Made by a program: the position numbers and the translations under genes
NCBI RefSeq assembly: GCF_003387475.1
Contig: NZ_QUNO01000039.1
Span: forward strand, 1-45,682
Origin: Kutzneria buriramensis
GTDB lineage: Bacteria > Actinomycetota > Actinomycetes > Mycobacteriales > Pseudonocardiaceae
DNA length: 45,682 bases
Direction of reading: 5' to 3'
The notes under the pieces: model-generated
Database searches by the model: none
The model's input: the letters and a program-made list of their open reading frames with translations, nothing else
Told to the model about the DNA's origin: nothing
Shown here: piece after piece, positions 45,510-45,682 of the stretch
Numbering within the stretch: the stretch's first letter is position 1
How the letters are laid out: the number at the start of each line of letters is the position of its first letter

Positions 45510-45587
45510 AAGCCGCCCGCGTCGTTCGGGAAGGGGCCGTTGGAAAAGGACCCGAGCCATGGGCACCTCGTCGGCGGCCTACTTCAC
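45494..45587 (+). ncRNA. Group II intron domains V and VI
   Basis: Domain V: GAGCGACG (45494-45501) pairs with CGTCGTTC (45520-45527) and includes the AGC catalytic triad with its G-U pair; the upper stem GCGGT/GCCGC closes a GAAA tetraloop. Domain VI: GAAGGGGCCG (45530-45539) pairs with CGGCC (45575-45579), T45580 and CTTC (45582-45585), leaving A45581 as the single bulged branch-point adenosine. Confidence 0.88.
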
Positions 45588-45682
45588 TCACCCGCTGGGA
45601 ACAGCAACGCCTGACCTTCCGCCTGCTCGACGCCCTGCGGGCGCGGGTCCGCACCGACGCCGGCCGCGATCCCGACCCGAGT

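Larger units (their letters stand above)
43156..45587 (+). mobile_element. Group II intron, 2432 nt
   Basis: The 5' end GCGCG resembles the GUGYG consensus. The boundaries follow from the in-frame rejoining of the IS5 transposase and from the RNA signature at the 3' end: domain V at 45494-45527 and domain VI with a single bulged adenosine (45581) seven nucleotides from the 3' splice site. It encodes a reverse transcriptase/maturase with an HNH domain. Possible exon-binding pairs: GTACA (43522-43526) with TGTAC (43144-43148) and GTACC (43535-43539) with GGTAC (43150-43154); these are short and uncertain. All visible parts look intact. Confidence 0.9.
42868..45682 (+). mobile_element. IS5-family insertion sequence, interrupted by a group II intron (right end outside window)
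   Basis: The left end is placed at about 42870, where the interrupted signal-peptide gene stops and ACTCAGAAGGTGTTTGAGAT begins. It contains an IS5-type transposase split into 42936-43155 and 45588-end. The right terminal repeat is not in the window, so end repeats and target duplication cannot be checked. Confidence 0.7.
42936..45682 (+). pseudogene. IS5-family transposase gene, split by the intron (exons 42936-43155 and 45588-45682)
   Basis: Exon 1 encodes [45 protein letters not shown] and [10 protein letters not shown], the N-terminal DUF4096-like part of IS5-group transposases. Joining T43155 to T45588 restores VYWYFTRWEQQRLTFRLLDA, exactly the family continuation, so the gene could be expressed from spliced RNA. 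The DDE core lies beyond the window. Without splicing, exon 1 runs into a stop within the intron. Confidence 0.88.

Noticed and set aside
1-45682. CRISPR array, tRNA or rRNA genes, biosynthetic gene cluster, defence system
   Set aside because: No regularly spaced repeats, tRNA cloverleaf-like sequences, synthase modules or known defence proteins were seen by eye.

Overview
The window is high-GC DNA with GTG/TTG starts and GGAGG-type ribosome binding sites. LAL-type LuxR and PucR-type regulators, an MmyB-type regulator, a conservon-type GTPase, a DUF1906 cell-wall protein and many small secreted proteins point to a mycelial actinomycete, most likely Pseudonocardiales or Streptomyces-like. Living genes lie singly among decayed genes and transposase remnants, as expected of an accessory chromosome arm. 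I saw no tRNA, rRNA, CRISPR array or plasmid/phage replication gene.

Layout. 0.2-1.35 kb: a saccharopine-dehydrogenase-like oxidoreductase. 1.4-2.2 kb: a decayed sugar-kinase copy. 2.6-7.9 kb: two large convergent LAL regulators. 8.1-13.1 kb: IS481, IS630 and ISAs1 remnants, a multicopper-oxidase fragment, a small secreted protein and a PucR-type regulator. 13.1-21 kb (all minus strand): two small secreted proteins, an MmyB-type regulator, a secreted S1 protease, a PPOX-type remnant and a 1079-aa secreted protease with sedolisin-like catalytic residues. 21.9-26.8 kb: a small secreted protein, a shattered GH78 rhamnosidase gene, a two-gene cell-wall operon and another small secreted protein. 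27-30.5 kb: a secreted protein, a second decayed kinase copy and a Tat-exported glycosidase-like protein. 30.6-34.6 kb: remnants of a spermidine-synthase-like gene and of IS701, ISAs1 and IS3 elements, plus one small secreted protein. 34.5-41 kb: the least damaged kinase copy, an orphan conservon GTPase and two more PucR-type regulators. 41.5-45.7 kb: a secreted protein, then a secreted-protein gene cut by an IS5-family element that is itself split by a 2.43-kb group II intron.

Functionally the live genes fall into two groups. One is exported products: eight small proteins, two proteases, a glycosidase-like protein and wall-associated proteins. The other is regulators: two LAL, three PucR, one MmyB and one CvnD-like. 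No biosynthetic gene cluster or defence system is evident. The strongest observations are the nested secreted gene/IS5/group II intron structure, whose exons rejoin in frame; the kinase present in three copies sharing an upstream leader, two of them decayed; the protease carrying Glu/Asp/Asp/Ser in place of the subtilisin His and Asn; and the PucR pair with related upstream DNA.
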